Notes: generated from the letters alone by a model not told the origin. Positions 1 through 6,569 are shown, numbered from the stretch's first letter. The stretch: DNA of 8,908 nucleotides from Saprospiraceae bacterium (GCA_020436955.1 JAGQWW010000087.1:1-8908); one strand, 5' to 3'. A program made the numbers and translations.

Positions 1-810
1 CTGGTTACAGCAAATAACCACTCCAACGACAGCTATGCTTCAGGTCTAAAAAAGACACTAGATATTGTCGATGGATATGGTTTTCTTCATACCGGTACTT
101 TTCGCGATGCTGATGAGCGGCTGTTGTATTATCCTTTATTGGTGTATAAAAATGATTTTAAAATAGCTTTTCTCAATTATACCTATGGTACCAACGGCAT
201 TCCAACCCGCGAGCCTACCATCGTTAATCTTATCGATACTGAATTAATAGAAGCAGATCTCAAAGAAGCGAAAATGCTCCAGCCTGATGCCATTATCGTT
301 GTCATGCATTGGGGCGATGAATACCAACTACAGGAGAATGCTGAACAAAGGATGTTGGCCAATAAAATCTTTTCGTGGGGTGCTGATATCATCATCGGTT
401 CCCATCCACACGTAGTACAACCTGTAAAAGAAGTCGCTTTGGATAGTACCCATAACCTGGAAAAAGGCCTGGTAGCATATTCCCTGGGCAATTTTATTTC
501 AGGACAGACCAAAACGAATACTGACGGCGGTATCATAATAGAGCTAACTCTTCAAAAGAATCTTACTAATGGTAAGACCACCCTGAAGGACCATTCCGTT
601 ACCCCGGTTTGGCGCTACATTTTTAAAGATGGCGATAAGACAGACTATGTATTGGTTACAGAAGAAGAGTTAGGAGCCAATGAAGATGAATATTTGACAT
701 CAACCGCTATTTCCAAAATGAATACCTTTTTGAAAAATTTGAAAAATCATTTAGGAAAATCAGATGCTCGCTTAAACTCTACGGTATCTTCAACAGTTGA
801 AATGAAGTAA
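1..810 (+). CDS. CapA/PGA_cap family protein (metallophosphoesterase-like), 5'-truncated by window edge
   Basis: The reading frame is open from base 1, so this is the C-terminal 269 residues of a longer protein. The ATG-less stretch before base 124 is coding too. Visible family motifs (numbered from the window edge) are TANNHSND at residues 3-10, VMHWGDEY at 101-108, IIGSHPHVVQP at 131-141 and YSLGNFISGQ at 160-169. These match the metallophosphatase-like fold of PGA_cap/CapA proteins, where His and Asn residues of such motifs sit around the metal site. Family members are linked to poly-gamma-glutamate capsule synthesis or release, but most genomic copies have no proven substrate, and no capB/capC genes are visible here. 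The missing N-terminus should carry an export signal and the first metal-binding motif. It lies 16 nt upstream of folA in the same orientation, so co-transcription is likely. Family assignment is firm; a capsule role is not. Confidence 0.88.
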   Translation: MVTANNHSNDSYASGLKKTLDIVDGYGFLHTGTFRDADERLLYYPLLVYKNDFKIAFLNYTYGTNGIPTREPTIVNLIDTELIEADLKEAKMLQPDAIIVVMHWGDEYQLQENAEQRMLANKIFSWGADIIIGSHPHVVQPVKEVALDSTHNLEKGLVAYSLGNFISGQTKTNTDGGIIIELTLQKNLTNGKTTLKDHSVTPVWRYIFKDGDKTDYVLVTEEELGANEDEYLTSTAISKMNTFLKNLKNHLGKSDARLNSTVSSTVEMK

Positions 811-826
811 AAAACCAACATCCAAT

Positions 827-1327
827 ATGATAATTTCTGCCATTGCAGCTGTAGCGAAAAATAGAATAATCGGAATCGATAATGACATCCCATGGTTTTT
901 GCCCCTGGACCTAAAATGGTTTAAAAAACAGACTTCAGGCCATCATATCATTATGGGAAGATCCACTTTTGAGTCTTTTGGAAAGCCATTACCCAACCGC
1001 ACCCATGTTGTCATTACCCGCGATATGTTTTATGCTGCTTCTGGTTGTGTGGTGGTCCACTCTATAGAAGAAGCCATCGAATTTGCGCGAGAAAATGGTG
1101 AAGAAGAAGCTTTTATTATCGGCGGTGGTCAGATTTACAAACAAACGATGCCGCTCTGGGACAAATTCTATTGGACTGAAGTAGAAGCAGAACCAAATGG
1201 CGATGTCCATTTCCCTGAATGGGATCTGGCAGATTGGACCGAAACTTTTTGTGAACACCACGACCCGGACGAAAGACACAAATACGGATTTACCTTTCAC
1301 ATTTTAGAAAGAAAAAATAAAGCCTGA
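827..1327 (+). CDS. folA: Dihydrofolate reductase
   Basis: This 166-residue protein is of normal length for chromosomal DHFR, which reduces dihydrofolate to tetrahydrofolate with NADPH in the cytoplasm. It supports thymidylate, purine and methionine synthesis. The N-terminal strand MIISAIAAVAKNRIIG is followed by the Met20-loop region DNDIPWFLPLDLKWFK. Asp28 there corresponds to catalytic Asp27 of the E. coli enzyme, and Ile21 replaces Met20. The NADPH- and folate-binding segments follow: HHIIMGRSTFESFGKPLPNR at 39-58 (Arg58 equals folate-binding Arg57) and VVITRD at 61-66. The glycine-rich FIIGGGQIYKQTMP sits at 96-109. The ATG at 827 is the only sensible start, since it puts the first strand in register with the family; no Shine-Dalgarno site is visible. 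It ends 7 nt before the lpxD-like gene. No thyA is visible in the window. Confidence 0.97.
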   Translation: MIISAIAAVAKNRIIGIDNDIPWFLPLDLKWFKKQTSGHHIIMGRSTFESFGKPLPNRTHVVITRDMFYAASGCVVVHSIEEAIEFARENGEEEAFIIGGGQIYKQTMPLWDKFYWTEVEAEPNGDVHFPEWDLADWTETFCEHHDPDERHKYGFTFHILERKNKA

Positions 1328-1334
1328 ATCCCTA

Positions 1335-2279
1335 ATGAAATTTCCTCAACCTATTCCCGTAAAAGAACTCGCTCGTGAATTGAATGCCAGGTTGATAGGC
1401 GATGAAAGCCTCCTTGCATACGGCATCAATGAAATACACAAAGTCCAGGCTGGAGACATTACCTTCTCGGATGTAGAGAAGTATTTTCAAAAATCTATTC
1501 AATCTGCAGCCACCATCATTCTGTTAAATGCAGAAGCACCCTGTCCGGAGGGAAAGGCTATTCTGGTTTGTGAAAACCCTTTCGAAGCCTATGACGGATT
1601 GGTGAAGCAATATCGACCTTTTAGACCTTTAACGGTGCAGATTAGCCCCGAAGCTAAGATTGACCCGACAGCCACCATAGAACCTAATGTAGTAATTGGC
1701 CCCGATGTTGAAATTGGCAAAAATTGCCATATACAGGCCAATACAACGATATATGAGCATACCATTATTGGTGACAATGTGATCATTGAGCCCAATTGTG
1801 TTATCAGTAGCAATGCGTTTTATTATAAGGCTTATAAAGATCATCGGAAAAAATGGCGGTCCGGTGGCCGTACCATTATAGAAAACGATGTGCATATCGG
1901 TGCAGGTTCGACCATCGCCAAAGGTGTTTCAGGTGATACCATTATCGGAAAAGGCACCAAGATTGATTGTCAGGTTCAAATAGGGCATGGTGCTGTAATC
2001 GGTACCAATTGCCTCATTACTGCTCAGGTCGGCATCGCCGGTAAAACTATTATCGGCAACGATGTTATCATATATGGCCAGGCTGGTATTGCTCACGGAT
2101 TGCACATTGGCGATAAAGTGGTCATAGGTGCAAAATCCGGGGTGAGTAAAGATGTTAAAGAAGGGCAATTCATATTTGGATATCCTGCCCAGGATGGAAA
2201 ATCCTTTTTAAAAGAAATGGCAGCACTACGCCAACTTCCCGCATTTTTAAAGCAATTCAAAAAGAATAAAGAAGATTAG
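1335..2279 (+). CDS. LpxD-like UDP-3-O-acyl-glucosamine N-acyltransferase paralog
   Basis: The protein has 314 residues in the LpxD architecture. Residues 1-100 form the small uridine-binding-type N-terminal domain (GINEIHKVQAGDITFSDVEKY at 30-50). About 105-275 is a left-handed beta-helix of hexapeptide repeats (such as IGPDVEIGKNCHI and IIGDNVIIEPNCVI). A helical tail follows after FGYPAQ. His218 in QVQIGHG aligns with the catalytic His of LpxD, which transfers a 3-hydroxyacyl chain to UDP-3-O-acylglucosamine in lipid A synthesis. Between coils, where canonical LpxD has a GFGY-type segment, this protein has NAFYYKAYKDHRKKWRSGGR. I recall that form from a second LpxD-like protein common in Bacteroidota, so this may be the paralog and not the main lipid A enzyme. 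No lpxC or lpxA is adjacent. It lies between folA (7 nt) and the AhpD-like gene (1 nt). Acyltransferase family is firm; the exact acceptor is not. Confidence 0.85.
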   Translation: MKFPQPIPVKELARELNARLIGDESLLAYGINEIHKVQAGDITFSDVEKYFQKSIQSAATIILLNAEAPCPEGKAILVCENPFEAYDGLVKQYRPFRPLTVQISPEAKIDPTATIEPNVVIGPDVEIGKNCHIQANTTIYEHTIIGDNVIIEPNCVISSNAFYYKAYKDHRKKWRSGGRTIIENDVHIGAGSTIAKGVSGDTIIGKGTKIDCQVQIGHGAVIGTNCLITAQVGIAGKTIIGNDVIIYGQAGIAHGLHIGDKVVIGAKSGVSKDVKEGQFIFGYPAQDGKSFLKEMAALRQLPAFLKQFKKNKED

Positions 2280-2280
2280 T

Positions 2281-2625
2281 ATGTCCATCGTAAATGAATT
2301 TAATGACTATCGTTCCAAGATGAACGATAAACTGCTGGCAGAGGACAATAAGGTCCTTAAGCGCTTCTTCAATCTTGATACAAATGCATATCAGGATGGA
2401 GCCTTGTCGGCAAAAACCAAGGAATTGCTGGGTTTGGTAGCATCTATGGTATTGCGATGCGACGATTGTATACGCTACCACCTGGGCACATGTTATGAAT
2501 TAGGAGTAACCAAAGCCGAAGTGTTTGAAGTATTTGCTATCGCAAACCTTGTAGGGGGTTCCATTTGTATCCCACATACCAGAAGAGCTGTCGAATATTG
2601 GGAAGCCCTGGAGGAAGAAGCCTAG
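2281..2625 (+). CDS. Carboxymuconolactone decarboxylase / AhpD-like thiol protein
   Basis: This 114-residue all-helical protein belongs to the CMD/AhpD family. The active-site pattern is complete: Glu48, then Cys60-Asp-Asp-Cys63 and His67. The spacing (E, +12 C, +3 C, +4 H) equals that of the AhpD proton-relay site Glu118/Cys130/Cys133/His137. This favours a thiol-disulfide or peroxidase-type role over gamma-carboxymuconolactone decarboxylation. The second AhpD-site His between the two cysteines is replaced by Asp62. The conserved ending VGGSICIPHTRRAVE is also family-like. Length is that of single-domain CMD proteins, not two-domain AhpD. The start ATG lies 1 nt after the lpxD-like stop codon, so translational coupling is likely. 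Its TAG stop overlaps the stop codon of the convergent gene. The physiological partner is unknown and no ahpC is visible. Confidence 0.9.
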   Translation: MSIVNEFNDYRSKMNDKLLAEDNKVLKRFFNLDTNAYQDGALSAKTKELLGLVASMVLRCDDCIRYHLGTCYELGVTKAEVFEVFAIANLVGGSICIPHTRRAVEYWEALEEEA

Positions 2626-3074
2626 TCCTTTTCCTTCAATTTAACCTTCCATTCCGGGCAAACCGCCAAGACTTCAGTAAGGCGGGCCATGCTCGGCACA
2701 AATCGAACCTTCTTCCCAAAATAGCCGGGTTGATTGAAGGTAACTGTAACGATTTTTATAAAAGGGTAGGGGCTTATAGCAATGGTAGCTACACTTTCAC
2801 GGCTGTATTTGAAATGTTTGACATAATTGGTCACATACATTTCATTGGTATCCATTTCCACCCTTTTCAAGCTAAAGATGGTGAAGTAAAATATGGCCAA
2901 AAAAGCTGCATATACTAAGGTAGCTCCAATACGAAGCGTGTTCCCTTCAATATTACCATAATACTGGTAATCCTGGATCCACAAGGCACCCACAAAGGCT
3001 CCAAAAAACACCAGGTAAAATACAGGGATGAATATTTTCAAAAACAAGGTCAGATTCGAAGAAACCTGAATCAT
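2622..3074 (-). CDS. Small membrane protein, two TM helices plus possible PH-like domain
   Basis: I do not recognise this 150-residue protein as a named family. Two hydrophobic helices are visible, about residues 12-33 and 48-69, joined by a short polar loop (QDYQYYGNIEGNTLR). A mostly beta-type soluble part of about 80 residues follows (VEMDTNEMYVTNYVKHFKY, then VTVTFNQPGYFGKKVRFVPS). This order of helix pair and beta domain resembles small bacterial PH-domain membrane proteins, but that is inference from pattern only. The positive stretch SLKR after helix 2 suggests the C-terminal domain is cytoplasmic. It starts 16 nt after the tatC stop in the same direction, so it is probably the second gene of a tatC operon. 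An A/T-rich leader precedes the ATG and no Shine-Dalgarno site is seen. The stop codon overlaps that of the AhpD-like gene. Confidence 0.75.
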   Translation of the reverse strand: MIQVSSNLTLFLKIFIPVFYLVFFGAFVGALWIQDYQYYGNIEGNTLRIGATLVYAAFLAIFYFTIFSLKRVEMDTNEMYVTNYVKHFKYSRESVATIAISPYPFIKIVTVTFNQPGYFGKKVRFVPSMARLTEVLAVCPEWKVKLKEKD

Positions 3075-3090
3075 AATTTTATCTTTTTTA

Positions 3091-3960
3091 TCAATCAGTC
3101 TTGGTTAAGGACATCTCCGCTTCTGCTTTTTTGGCGTTTTTCTCTACCCTGGCAGAAATGAAAATGCTCAACTCATACAAAATGAAAAGTGGCATACCTA
3201 CCAAAAACTGGGTCATAACATCAGGTGGTGTAATAATCGCTGCTAAAATCAAAATCACAACAAAAGCATGTCTGCGATAAGTACGCATAAATTCCGGTGT
3301 TACCAGACCTATTTTTGAAAGGAAATATACCAAAATAGGCAGCTCAAAAATTAGTCCTACCGGAATGGTAAACATGACCATATAGTTGACATAGGATGCA
3401 AGTGTGGGTACTGCCACCGCTCCTTCTATTTCATATCCTGCCAAAAAGGTGATTGCGAATGGTGAAATAACAAAGTACCCGAAAAGGATACCCATGGTGA
3501 AAAGCAATGAACAGATGAAAACAAAACCACGTGCCGCTTTTCGCTCCTTGTTATATAGACCCGGACTTACAAACCTCCAAATTTCCCAAAGGATAAATGG
3601 AAAGGCTACTGCCAGTCCTATAAAAAATGAAACCTTAAGGTGTGTAGTGAATAACTCTCCAAATCCAACACCCTGCACTTCAAATTTTGGTGGGAAAAAA
3701 CAAAGATTGTCCTGGAGCCCAATCATGTTGGAGAAATTGCACAGCGCCTGGTAGGAAAAAAAGTTTTCGTATCGGGGCGCAAATAATAAATCGCTAAAGA
3801 CAAAGTCTTTGGCGAAAAATGCTGCAATGGCAAACACCATGATCCAAATGGCACTGCGGAACAAATGACCTCTTAGCTCCTCCAGGTGCTCGAAAAAAGT
3901 CATTTCACCTTCCGGTTTCTCTTCCGTATCCTTAGGTTTGGATTTTAATCTGGATAACAT
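3091..3960 (-). CDS. tatC: Sec-independent protein translocase subunit TatC
   Basis: This 289-residue inner-membrane protein is the twin-arginine signal-peptide receptor of the Tat pathway, which exports folded proteins and works with TatA-type subunits. The cytoplasmic N-terminus carries the hallmark TFFEHLEELRGHLFRS at 21-36. Six helices are visible at about 33-52, 107-128, 147-170, 190-214, 232-246 and 251-268. The first cytoplasmic loop has WEIWRFVSPGLYNKER at 125-140. Glu206 in LIFELP matches the conserved Glu of helix 4 (E170 in E. coli), and YRRHAFVVILILAAIITPPD at 228-247 is the conserved helix 5 region. The first periplasmic loop (about 53-106) is longer than in E. coli and holds Cys74 and Cys87; I recall such an enlarged loop in other Bacteroidota TatC proteins. 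A consensus-type promoter lies just upstream. No tatA is in the window. Confidence 0.97.
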   Translation of the reverse strand: MLSRLKSKPKDTEEKPEGEMTFFEHLEELRGHLFRSAIWIMVFAIAAFFAKDFVFSDLLFAPRYENFFSYQALCNFSNMIGLQDNLCFFPPKFEVQGVGFGELFTTHLKVSFFIGLAVAFPFILWEIWRFVSPGLYNKERKAARGFVFICSLLFTMGILFGYFVISPFAITFLAGYEIEGAVAVPTLASYVNYMVMFTIPVGLIFELPILVYFLSKIGLVTPEFMRTYRRHAFVVILILAAIITPPDVMTQFLVGMPLFILYELSIFISARVEKNAKKAEAEMSLTKTD

Positions 3961-3983
3961 AATCCCTTTTCGTTAAGTGGTGG

Positions 3984-4017
3984 CAAATGTACACATTAAG
4001 CTAATAGTTCAGTTCAA
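3984..4017 (-). promoter_or_regulatory. Bacteroidota-type promoter of tatC
   Basis: Read on the minus strand, TTG (4017-4015) is followed after 23 nt by TACATTTG (3991-3984). That is a perfect match to the TAnnTTTG -7 element of Bacteroidota sigma factors. Spacing is at the long end of the usual range. Predicted transcription would start near 3977-3980, leaving a leader of about 20 nt before the tatC ATG at 3960. Confidence 0.6.
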
Positions 4018-4072
4018 TTTTCTACTTCCTTTTGCATTTGTTTGGACCAACACCTTATATCATAGTTTAAAA

Positions 4073-4090
4073 GACAGAAAATTGTCTGTC
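4073..4090. repeat. Inverted repeat GACAGA-N6-TCTGTC
   Basis: A perfect 6-bp dyad with a 6-nt spacer lies in the tatC-prc gap, upstream of both candidate promoters. It has no following T tract, so it is not a terminator. An operator for a dimeric regulator is possible but unproven, and short dyads occur by chance in A/T-rich DNA. Confidence 0.4.
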
Positions 4091-4107
4091 GGTACCTTCC
4101 TTTTATA

Positions 4108-4128
4108 GACCAATTGTAACATTTGGTC
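4108..4128. repeat. Inverted repeat GACCAA-N9-TTGGTC
   Basis: A perfect 6-bp dyad with a 9-nt spacer. The same half-site recurs in the palindrome TTGGACCAA at 4042-4050. The half-sites of the dyad are 15 nt apart start to start, closer to one and a half helical turns than two. A repressor or activator site for tatC or prc is possible; no regulator can be named. Confidence 0.4.
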
Positions 4129-4157
4129 ACATTTAGGGTTTACAAAAATGTAAAAGC

Positions 4158-4188
4158 TTGCAACCAACCTCCTTTCCATGTAATTTTA
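4158..4188 (+). promoter_or_regulatory. Candidate promoter of prc
   Basis: TTG at 4158-4160 is followed after 20 nt by TAATTTTA at 4181-4188, one mismatch (last base) from TAnnTTTG. This was the best plus-strand match in the gap. It predicts a start near 4193-4196 and an unusually long leader of about 180 nt containing the 4274-4314 site. A second one-mismatch -7 element (TATTTTTA, 4323-4330) lacks a properly spaced TTG. Confidence 0.35.
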
Positions 4189-4284
4189 GAAACATTTTCT
4201 CGTTTCCTTAAAATCAAATTTTAATTTCCCGTTCCATTTCAGATTTTTATCTGTTTCTTGTTATTGTATCGTTAAAGGAGGCCA

Positions 4285-4314
4285 ATGGCACGGAACTGGA
4301 ACGAACTTTTTTGA
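4285..4314 (+). CDS. Possible 9-codon leader peptide behind a strong Shine-Dalgarno site
   Basis: AAAGGAGG at 4274-4281 is a full-length match to the 16S anti-Shine-Dalgarno sequence. It is followed after 3 nt by an ATG opening the 9-codon frame MARNWNELF with a TGA stop at 4312-4314. The frame ends 58 nt before the prc ATG. Other starts in this window lack Shine-Dalgarno sites, so this one stands out. The 3-nt spacing is shorter than optimal, and a chance purine run is a fair alternative. Confidence 0.25.
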   Translation: MARNWNELF

Positions 4315-4372
4315 TAAAAGACTATTTTTACTTTCAATTCTACGCTTCAAACTATCTGACAAAATATATCAC

Positions 4373-6493
4373 ATGAAATTGCTTAGAGGATCATTGTTCT
4401 TTTCGTTGGTAGCTGTCGCTATACTTTTCGGTGCTTATTACCCAAGCATGGACAGCGAGCAGAAAGAATCTGTTTTAATCAATACTATCCTTACCAGCTT
4501 GCAGCGATTCCACTTCCAGCCGGTTCCGATCGATGACCAATTCTCAGAAAAACTATTCGACCTGTATATGGACAGGCTTGACGGCGGTAAGCGCTTTTTA
4601 ACCAAGTCTGATGTAAAGGAATTGTCCAAATTCAAAGACGATTTGGACGATGAGGCAATGCAGGGGACTTTTACCTTTTTCGATAAAAGTTACGAATTGG
4701 TAAACAATGGTATCACCAAGACCCAGGGTTATTACAGAGATATTCTTTCAAAGCCGTTTGATTTTTCTAAAAAAGAAGAAGTTGAAACAGATGGTGATAA
4801 AAGAGATTTTGCGAGCTCAGATGAAGAATTGAAAGAGCAGTGGAGATTGATGCTGAAATATGAGGTCTTGAGAAGAGTTACCACCAAGTTGGAAGACCAG
4901 GAAAAAGGTGAAGACGAAGAATTGGCAGGTAAATCTTTTGAAGAATTAGAAGAAATGACCCGCAAAGACGTGTTGAAAGTCTATGATGACTGGTATGACC
5001 GTCTCTCTAAATTGCAAAGAAAAGATCGCCTTAGCGATTACCTCAATACCGTAACCAATGTGTACGACCCACACACCAATTATTTCGAACCAATAGAAAA
5101 GGAAAATTTCGATATCGGAATGTCAGGTAAATTGGAAGGTATTGGTGCCCGTTTGCAAACGGATGGAGATTACACAAAAGTTTCTTCAATTGTTCCCGGT
5201 GGCCCGGCCTGGAAAGGCAAAGATCTGGAAGAGAACGATGTAATCATGAAAGTGGCCCAGGGCGACGAAGAACCGGTTGATATTACCGGTATGCAAATCA
5301 ATGATGTAGTTTCCTTGATCCGAGGTCCAAAAGATACGGAGGTAAGGTTGACTGTAAAAAAGGTAGATGGTCTGATAAAAACCATAACCATCCTGCGTGA
5401 TGTGGTGGTACTGGAAGAAGGATTTGCCAAATCACTTATCATCGAATCTGATTTAGGTGATAAAGTTGGGTACATTAAATTACCAAGATTCTACGCTGAC
5501 TTCGAAGATGCAAGCGGAAGATTCTGTTCTGATGATATCGAAACAGAATTGGGTAAATTGAAAAATGAAAGTGTAGATGGTATTGTATTAGACCTTCGTA
5601 ATAATGGAGGAGGTTCTTTAAGAGACGTAGTAAAGATGGCCGGATACTTCATTGAAGAAGGCCCAATCGTGCAGGTGAAATCAAGAGGTCGTAAACCGGA
5701 GGTACTTTCTGATACCGACCCAAGCGTAAAATATGACGGACCATTAGTAGTGTTGGTGAATGATTTCTCAGCATCTGCTTCTGAAATCCTCGCTGCTGCC
5801 CTGCAGGATTATGACCGTGCAGTTATTGTAGGGACCAATTCCACTTTCGGAAAAGGTACAGTACAGCGCTTCTTCGATTTGGACAGAGCTATCATTGGAA
5901 ATAATGAAGTAAAACCACTGGGTCAGATCAAGTTGACCATGCAGAAGTTTTACCGTGTAAATGGTGGCTCCACCCAATTAAAAGGTGTAATTCCGGACGT
6001 TATTCTTCCAAGTAGTTACGCTTACATCGAAACCGGTGAAAAAGAAAATGACTATCCTTTGGAATGGACCGAGATTCCATCTGTAGAATATAGCCAGGAT
6101 GTGTACGAGGTAAATGGATTGGATAGAATCGTTGCTAGCAGTGAAAAAAGAGTTGCACAAAACGATGTCTTCCAAAAAGTGGAAGCAAATGCGGTACGCT
6201 TGAAAGAACAAAGAGACCTTTCAAAATATCCACTTTCACTCCATGAATTCCAAACCTGGAATGACGAGTTGGAAGCAGAGGCAAAAGAATTTTCAGACAT
6301 GTTTCAGCCAATTGAATCTATGAAGATTCGCAACTTGACAGTAGATGCTCCGGGCATTGAGGCCGAAGAATCTAAAAAGGCTAGAAATGATGAATGGTTG
6401 AAAGATGTTCAAAAAGATGTTACCTTGTACGAAACTTTAAACATCTTGCACGACTTGATTTCAAATTCAGTCGCTGACGTAAGAAAAAATTAA
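4373..6493 (+). CDS. prc: Tail-specific (C-terminal processing) protease, S41 family
   Basis: This 706-residue protein is close in length to E. coli Prc (Tsp, 682 residues). A signal sequence or anchor at 1-22 (MKLLRGSLFFSLVAVAILFGA) puts it in the periplasm, where Prc-type enzymes degrade or trim proteins from their C-termini. About 30-230 is the helical N-terminal domain, including VYDPHTNYFEP at 230-240. A PDZ domain covers about 245-340 (GIGARLQTDGDYTKVSSIVP). The protease core is at 345-545 (LDLRNNGGGSL at 406-416). The Ser/Lys dyad is Ser468 in FSASASE and Lys494 in TFGKGTVQ. Spacing is 26 residues, one more than in E. coli Prc, because TNST replaces EPT. A C-terminal domain of the Prc type fills 545-706. 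It is monocistronic: a divergent gap precedes it and a strong terminator follows. No lipoprotein adaptor such as NlpI is visible. Confidence 0.96.
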   Translation: MKLLRGSLFFSLVAVAILFGAYYPSMDSEQKESVLINTILTSLQRFHFQPVPIDDQFSEKLFDLYMDRLDGGKRFLTKSDVKELSKFKDDLDDEAMQGTFTFFDKSYELVNNGITKTQGYYRDILSKPFDFSKKEEVETDGDKRDFASSDEELKEQWRLMLKYEVLRRVTTKLEDQEKGEDEELAGKSFEELEEMTRKDVLKVYDDWYDRLSKLQRKDRLSDYLNTVTNVYDPHTNYFEPIEKENFDIGMSGKLEGIGARLQTDGDYTKVSSIVPGGPAWKGKDLEENDVIMKVAQGDEEPVDITGMQINDVVSLIRGPKDTEVRLTVKKVDGLIKTITILRDVVVLEEGFAKSLIIESDLGDKVGYIKLPRFYADFEDASGRFCSDDIETELGKLKNESVDGIVLDLRNNGGGSLRDVVKMAGYFIEEGPIVQVKSRGRKPEVLSDTDPSVKYDGPLVVLVNDFSASASEILAAALQDYDRAVIVGTNSTFGKGTVQRFFDLDRAIIGNNEVKPLGQIKLTMQKFYRVNGGSTQLKGVIPDVILPSSYAYIETGEKENDYPLEWTEIPSVEYSQDVYEVNGLDRIVASSEKRVAQNDVFQKVEANAVRLKEQRDLSKYPLSLHEFQTWNDELEAEAKEFSDMFQPIESMKIRNLTVDAPGIEAEESKKARNDEWLKDVQKDVTLYETLNILHDLISNSVADVRKN

Positions 6494-6509
6494 TCTATCC
6501 GAAAACAGC

Positions 6510-6541
6510 AAAAAAAGGCAGCCATCATGGCTGCCTTTTTT
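6510..6541 (+). terminator. Rho-independent terminator of prc
   Basis: GGCAGCCAT at 6517-6525 and ATGGCTGCC at 6527-6535 form a 9-bp near-perfect palindrome around a single base; as RNA, a 7-bp GC-rich stem with a 5-nt loop is realistic. It is preceded by seven A and followed by six T (6536-6541), so it could act in both directions. It begins 17 nt after the prc stop codon. Confidence 0.93.
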
Positions 6542-6569
6542 GTTTATATGCATCTTTTTTAAATATTTG
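6539..6569 (+). promoter_or_regulatory. Promoter of gatA overlapping the upstream terminator
   Basis: TTTG at 6539-6542, made from the end of the terminator's T tract, is followed after 19 nt by AATATTTG at 6562-6569. That is one mismatch (first base) from TAnnTTTG at the preferred Bacteroidota spacing. Transcription would begin near 6574-6577, about 25 nt before the gatA ATG. The terminator separates gatA from prc, so a promoter is required somewhere here. Confidence 0.55.

Larger units (their letters stand above)
3961..4372. other. Divergent intergenic region between tatC and prc
   Basis: This 412-nt A/T-rich gap holds no gene of normal size. It contains a tatC promoter candidate at 3984-4017 (minus strand), inverted repeats at 4042-4050, 4073-4090 and 4108-4128, a prc promoter candidate at 4158-4188 (plus strand), and a Shine-Dalgarno-like site with a 9-codon ORF at 4274-4314. 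No tRNA or recognisable riboswitch was seen. Confidence 0.7.

Noticed and set aside
1..810. CapA-like gene as evidence of a capsule locus
   Set aside because: Only one CapA-type gene is present, with no capB/capC, glycosyltransferase or export genes beside it; the following genes are housekeeping.
1629..1895. Minus-strand open frames inside the lpxD-like gene, and similar antisense frames in folA, prc and gatA
   Set aside because: They mirror real coding sequence on the plus strand, show no family motifs and have no promoter or ribosome-binding context.
2565..2918. Plus-strand open frame overlapping the AhpD-like gene and the antisense of the small membrane protein
   Set aside because: The two genes it overlaps have family or membrane-protein character and operon context; this frame has neither.
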